From Natronomonas sp. (lineage in GTDB: Archaea > Halobacteriota > Halobacteria > Halobacteriales > Haloarculaceae): a DNA stretch of 8,285 nt. How positions within the stretch are numbered: the first letter of the stretch is position 1; each line of letters starts with the position of its first letter. This document shows positions 5,928 through 8,285 of this stretch, in pieces. The stretch spans positions 1 through 8,285 of the forward strand of contig SLIW01000352.1 in the NCBI GenBank assembly GCA_007135435.1, given 5' to 3'. The position numbers and the translations under genes were made by a program. Below the pieces are notes generated by a model, which did not search any database, was not told the DNA's origin, and worked only from the letters and a program-made list of their open reading frames with translations.

Positions 5928-6941
5928 GGTCGCGGCCCGCTCGATCTCGCCCTTGACCGTCGCGCTCTCGAAGTCGTGGTCGGGGCGCATGTTGACGAAG
6001 TCGAGGAACTCGCGTGCCGCAAGCAGGTCCTCCATCGAGTAGAACTGGGCGGCGCCCTCGACCGCGGCCCGTGGGCCGATCGTCGGGGCGAGCGAGGCCA
6101 GCGCACACGCCAGGTCGTAGGCGGTCGCGTCGTCGGCGGCGCCGGACTCGCGGCTGACCCGTGTCGCGTCGATGAAGTACAGGGTCTCGACGCCAGTCTC
6201 GTCCGGCGCGACCAGGACGTTCTCGGCCCGCAGGTCGCCGTGGGCGAGGCCGGCGGCGTGCATCCGCGAGAGGTTCCCGAACAGGTCGGGGACGAACCGC
6301 TCGACGTCCGCGGCCGGGATCTCGTCGAGCGTCCGGAACTCGGGGAGGAACTCGAGGACGACCACCCCGAGCCCGTCGTGTTCGAACGCCTCGATCGGCT
6401 CGGGGGCATCGACGCCGATCTCGCGCATCTGCCGGGTCGCCTCGAGCTCGTGCTCGGCCATCTCCAGCGGCGTCGAGAACCGCTCGAAGAAGCCCTCGGT
6501 CCCCGCCGAGAACGCCCCGAGGTTCCGCCCGGTGGTCAACACCGCGTGGACGAAGGTGTGCTGGTCGGCGATCACCTTCACGAACCAACGGTCCTCGACG
6601 ACGAAGGGCACCGACAGCCAGTTGTCCGCATCGAGACACTCGAAGTCGACCGGAGCCGCATCCCTGTCCCCGTTCCCGTTCCCGTTCCCGTTCCCGTTCC
6701 CGTTTCCGTCCCTGTCTTCGTTCCCGTCCCCCTCACCCTCCCCGTCCTGGTCCTCGGCCTCGTCCACGCCAGCTTCCGGGGTGACCCCGACGGAGTGACC
6801 GCGTCGGCTCTCGTGGCGGGGGTCGTGGCGACGGTCGTGACGGTGGTCGTGACGACGGTCGTGACGGCGGACGACCTCCCGGGCGACGGCCTCCAGCCGT
6901 GACTCCGGGACGCTCGCTCTGAGGAACCGTCGGATGGGCAC
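5913..6941 (-). CDS. Atypical RIO/Kdo-type kinase with low-complexity N-terminal region
   Basis: This 342-residue protein has its kinase-like fold at about 97-342. Motifs include a candidate ATP-binding lysine in WFVKVIADQ (Lys122), a helix with EHELEATRQM (Glu161-Met172 region), hinge-like VVLEFLPEF, catalytic loop AHGDLRAENVLV (Asp236, Asn241) and metal-binding YFIDATRV (Asp258). IDxxR resembles Kdo/WaaP and InaA kinases more than the DFG of ordinary kinases; the HGDLRAEN loop also fits RIO and Bud32. The target is unknown. Residues 1-96 are low complexity: an Arg-His-Asp repeat (about 26-45), an acidic stretch, then six Gly-Asn pairs. GTG 6941 is chosen because CCATTTATG lies 27 bases upstream on the minus strand; a GTG at 7040 is in frame but lies upstream of that promoter. 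The gene follows gltB in the same direction after 134 bases. Confidence 0.75.
   Translation of the reverse strand: MPIRRFLRASVPESRLEAVAREVVRRHDRRHDHRHDRRHDPRHESRRGHSVGVTPEAGVDEAEDQDGEGEGDGNEDRDGNGNGNGNGNGNGDRDAAPVDFECLDADNWLSVPFVVEDRWFVKVIADQHTFVHAVLTTGRNLGAFSAGTEGFFERFSTPLEMAEHELEATRQMREIGVDAPEPIEAFEHDGLGVVVLEFLPEFRTLDEIPAADVERFVPDLFGNLSRMHAAGLAHGDLRAENVLVAPDETGVETLYFIDATRVSRESGAADDATAYDLACALASLAPTIGPRAAVEGAAQFYSMEDLLAAREFLDFVNMRPDHDFESATVKGEIERAATEAVS
6672..6707 (-). repeat. Hexanucleotide repeat coding (Gly-Asn)6
   Basis: There are five exact GTTCCC units (6672-6701) plus one GTTTCC (6702-6707) on the plus strand; the minus strand reads GGGAAC and codes Gly-Asn pairs inside the kinase N-terminal region. 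The unit is a multiple of three, so slippage would change length without breaking the frame. Confidence 0.9.
6810..6869 (-). repeat. 12-bp tandem repeat coding an Arg-His-Asp-Arg tract
   Basis: Five 12-base units (plus strand form GTCGTGACGACG, starting at 6810, 6822, 6834, 6846 and 6858) encode a 20-residue tract rich in Arg, His and Asp (RRHD-type units) near the kinase N-terminus. The unit at 6810 is the most diverged. The repeat is codon-phased. Confidence 0.85.
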
Positions 6942-6964
6942 AGGCGGGATAGGCGGGCCGCGGA

Positions 6965-6973
6965 CATAAATGG
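6965..6973 (-). promoter_or_regulatory. TATA box of the kinase gene
   Basis: The minus strand reads CCATTTATG, centred about 27 bases before GTG 6941. This fits a leaderless transcript beginning at or next to the GTG. It shares CCATTTAT with the NUDIX promoter. It lies in the gap after gltB, so the kinase can be expressed separately from gltB. Confidence 0.6.
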
Positions 6974-7040
6974 TCGAGCCGACTCCCGCGCCGAGGGACG
7001 GTGGCGGCGCGGCGGTCCTGCGACGACGCTCGGTCTGCAC

Positions 7041-7064
7041 CCGGGACGCGAGCCGATGTCCCGG
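7041..7064 (-). terminator. GC-rich hairpin after gltB
   Basis: CCGGGAC (7041-7047) and GTCCCGG (7058-7064) form a perfect 7-bp stem with a 10-base loop, 12 bases past the gltB stop. No T-run follows on the minus strand, and archaeal terminators usually depend on T-tracts, so a termination role is uncertain. Confidence 0.3.
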
Positions 7065-7075
7065 CGCGACGCCGC

Positions 7076-8285
7076 TCAGTCGTCGCCCACGACGTGGCCC
7101 GCCCGGTCCGCGCTCGTGTCGGGGGTCGCCGACGCCGGGAGAGCGTTCCGGACGTCGCTCTCCTCGCGCTCCGCGATGACGGCCGCGTAGGCGTCGGGCA
7201 TGACCTTGACGACCTTCTCGACCTCCTCGTCCCAGTGGGCGAGGACGTACTCGGCGCGGTCGGAGTCCGTGTAGGCGACGTGGTTCTCGACCAGCCGGCG
7301 GAGCATCTCGCGGTCCTTCCTGTCGAGCTCGCTGGACGTCGAGACCATCCCGTGGTTGACCTTCTCCTCGAAGTCGCCCTCACGGTCGAGGACGTAGGCG
7401 ATCCCGCCGGACATGCCGGCGGCGAAGTTCTTGCCCGTCTCGCCGAGGACGGCGACGACGCCACCGGTCATGTACTCACAGCCGTGGTCGCCGACGGACT
7501 CGACGACGGCCTTCACCCCCGAGTTCCGGACGGCGAACCGCTCGCCGGCCTTGCCGTTGATGTACGCCTCGCCCTGGGTCGCCCCGTACAGTGCCACGTT
7601 GCCGATCAGGATGTTCTCCTCGGGCTCGTAGGGCGCGTCGTCGGGCGTGTTGACGACGACCTTGCCGCCCGACAGCCCCTTGCCGACGTAGTCGTTGGCG
7701 GTCCCGGTCAGCTGGAGCGTGACGCCGTCCTGCAGGAACGCCCCGAAGCTCTGGCCGGCGGTGCCGCCGAAGTCGACGGTGATCGTGTCGGCCGGGAGCC
7801 CCTCGCCGCCGTACCGCCGCGAGATGCGGTTCGAGAGCGTCGCCCCCACCGCACGGTCGGCGTTCGAGATCTCCCGGTCGAGGTGGACCGGCTCGCCCGT
7901 CTCGAGTGCGGGTCCGGCCTCCTCGATGAGCCCCCAGTCCAGCGAGCCGTCGATCTCGTGGGTCTGTGCGCGGGTCTTCGTGCGTGCGTCGCCGGCGGGC
8001 TCGGCGAGGACCGCCGAGAGGTCCAGCTTGCGGGCCTTCTCCTGGGCGACGTCCTCGCGCTGGCGCAGGACGTCGACGCGGCCGACCATCTCCTCGACGC
8101 TCCGGAAGCCGAGGTCGGCCATGATCTCCCGGAGCTCCTGGGCGATGAACGTCATGTAGTTCACCACGTGCTGCGGCTCGCCGGGGAAGCGCTCGCGGAG
8201 GTCCTCCCGCTGGGTCGCGACGCCCACGGGGCAGGTGTTCTCGTGGCACTTCCGGGCCATCACGCAGCCGGAGGTGACGAGCGAC
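7076..8285 (-). CDS. gltB: Glutamate synthase large subunit, C-terminal part (runs off window)
   Basis: The C-terminal 402 residues are visible; the full family protein is about 1500. Glutamate synthase converts glutamine and 2-oxoglutarate to two glutamates. The fragment opens with the cysteine motif of the [3Fe-4S] cluster, C-x5-C-x4-C (local Cys7, 13, 18; ARKCHENTCPVGVATQ), at the end of the FMN barrel domain. A Gly-rich right-handed beta-helix domain follows (GGTAGQSFGAF, then GKGLSGGKVVV, LIGNVALYGAT, YMTGGVVAVLGETGKNFAAG and MSGGIAYV), and the C-terminal helical region ends in a polar tail. The glutaminase and most of the FMN domain lie beyond base 8285. No small subunit (gltD) follows downstream, which would fit a ferredoxin-dependent or stand-alone enzyme, but upstream DNA is not visible. 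The gene is intact as far as seen. Confidence 0.95.
   Translation of the reverse strand, partial: SLVTSGCVMARKCHENTCPVGVATQREDLRERFPGEPQHVVNYMTFIAQELREIMADLGFRSVEEMVGRVDVLRQREDVAQEKARKLDLSAVLAEPAGDARTKTRAQTHEIDGSLDWGLIEEAGPALETGEPVHLDREISNADRAVGATLSNRISRRYGGEGLPADTITVDFGGTAGQSFGAFLQDGVTLQLTGTANDYVGKGLSGGKVVVNTPDDAPYEPEENILIGNVALYGATQGEAYINGKAGERFAVRNSGVKAVVESVGDHGCEYMTGGVVAVLGETGKNFAAGMSGGIAYVLDREGDFEEKVNHGMVSTSSELDRKDREMLRRLVENHVAYTDSDRAEYVLAHWDEEVEKVVKVMPDAYAAVIAEREESDVRNALPASATPDTSADRAGHVVGDD

Noticed and set aside
5976..6902. Plus-strand open frame opposite the kinase, with Val-Pro repeats
   Set aside because: It is antisense to a gene with clear kinase motifs; the Val-Pro tract is just the complement of the Gly-Asn repeat.
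6942..7040. GTG at 7040 as the kinase start
   Set aside because: The in-frame extension reads through the likely promoter and is Arg/Pro-rich with no conserved feature.

Overview
The window looks like chromosomal DNA of a haloarchaeon. It is strongly GC-rich with G/C-ending codons. Several proteins are acidic (the NUDIX protein ends in DGDDEE). Promoters are short AT-rich TATA elements about 27-34 bases before start codons with little or no leader. The gene families (an OppC-type permease with extra N-terminal helices, an S10-like paralogue, a stand-alone glutamate synthase large subunit) fit this assignment. It is inferred from sequence style and not proven.

Layout. Bases 1-187 hold no gene I can support, but contain a TATA-like promoter. 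Bases 188-3898 (+) are a tightly packed peptide/nickel-type ABC transporter operon: inner-membrane permease (dppC-like), then two ATPases (dppD-like, dppF-like), overlapping by 1 and 8 bases. The binding protein and the second permease (dppA, dppB) are not seen. Bases 3899-4154 are a convergent spacer. Bases 4155-4929 (-) are a two-gene unit: an S10-like ribosomal-protein paralogue followed 10 bases later by an O6-alkylguanine-DNA alkyltransferase (ogt). Bases 4930-5275 separate this unit from a divergent NUDIX hydrolase (5276-5716, +) and carry a degenerate 16-bp tandem repeat. Bases 5717-5912 are a convergent spacer with an 18-bp repeat that runs into the stop codon of the next gene. Bases 5913-6941 (-) encode an atypical RIO/Kdo-type kinase with a repeat-built, probably disordered N-terminal region. 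Bases 7076-8285 (-) are the C-terminal part of glutamate synthase large subunit (gltB), cut by the window edge.

How the genes work together. The only clear functional unit is the transporter: DppC forms half of the membrane channel and DppD/DppF form the ATPase pair. The rest is housekeeping or stress-related: DNA alkylation repair, a probable dinucleoside polyphosphate hydrolase, a kinase of unknown target, and ammonium assimilation. I see no CRISPR array, transposon, prophage, tRNA or rRNA, and no convincing new multi-gene system. The most unusual material is the repeat structure: a 16-bp array in the divergent intergenic region, four 18-bp units each carrying an in-frame stop at the kinase 3' end, and codon-phased 12-bp and 6-bp repeats inside the kinase gene. 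Two protein-level oddities also stand out: an Ogt that seems to lack the usual arginine finger, and a DppF with an altered ABC signature and a long insertion in its cysteine cluster.
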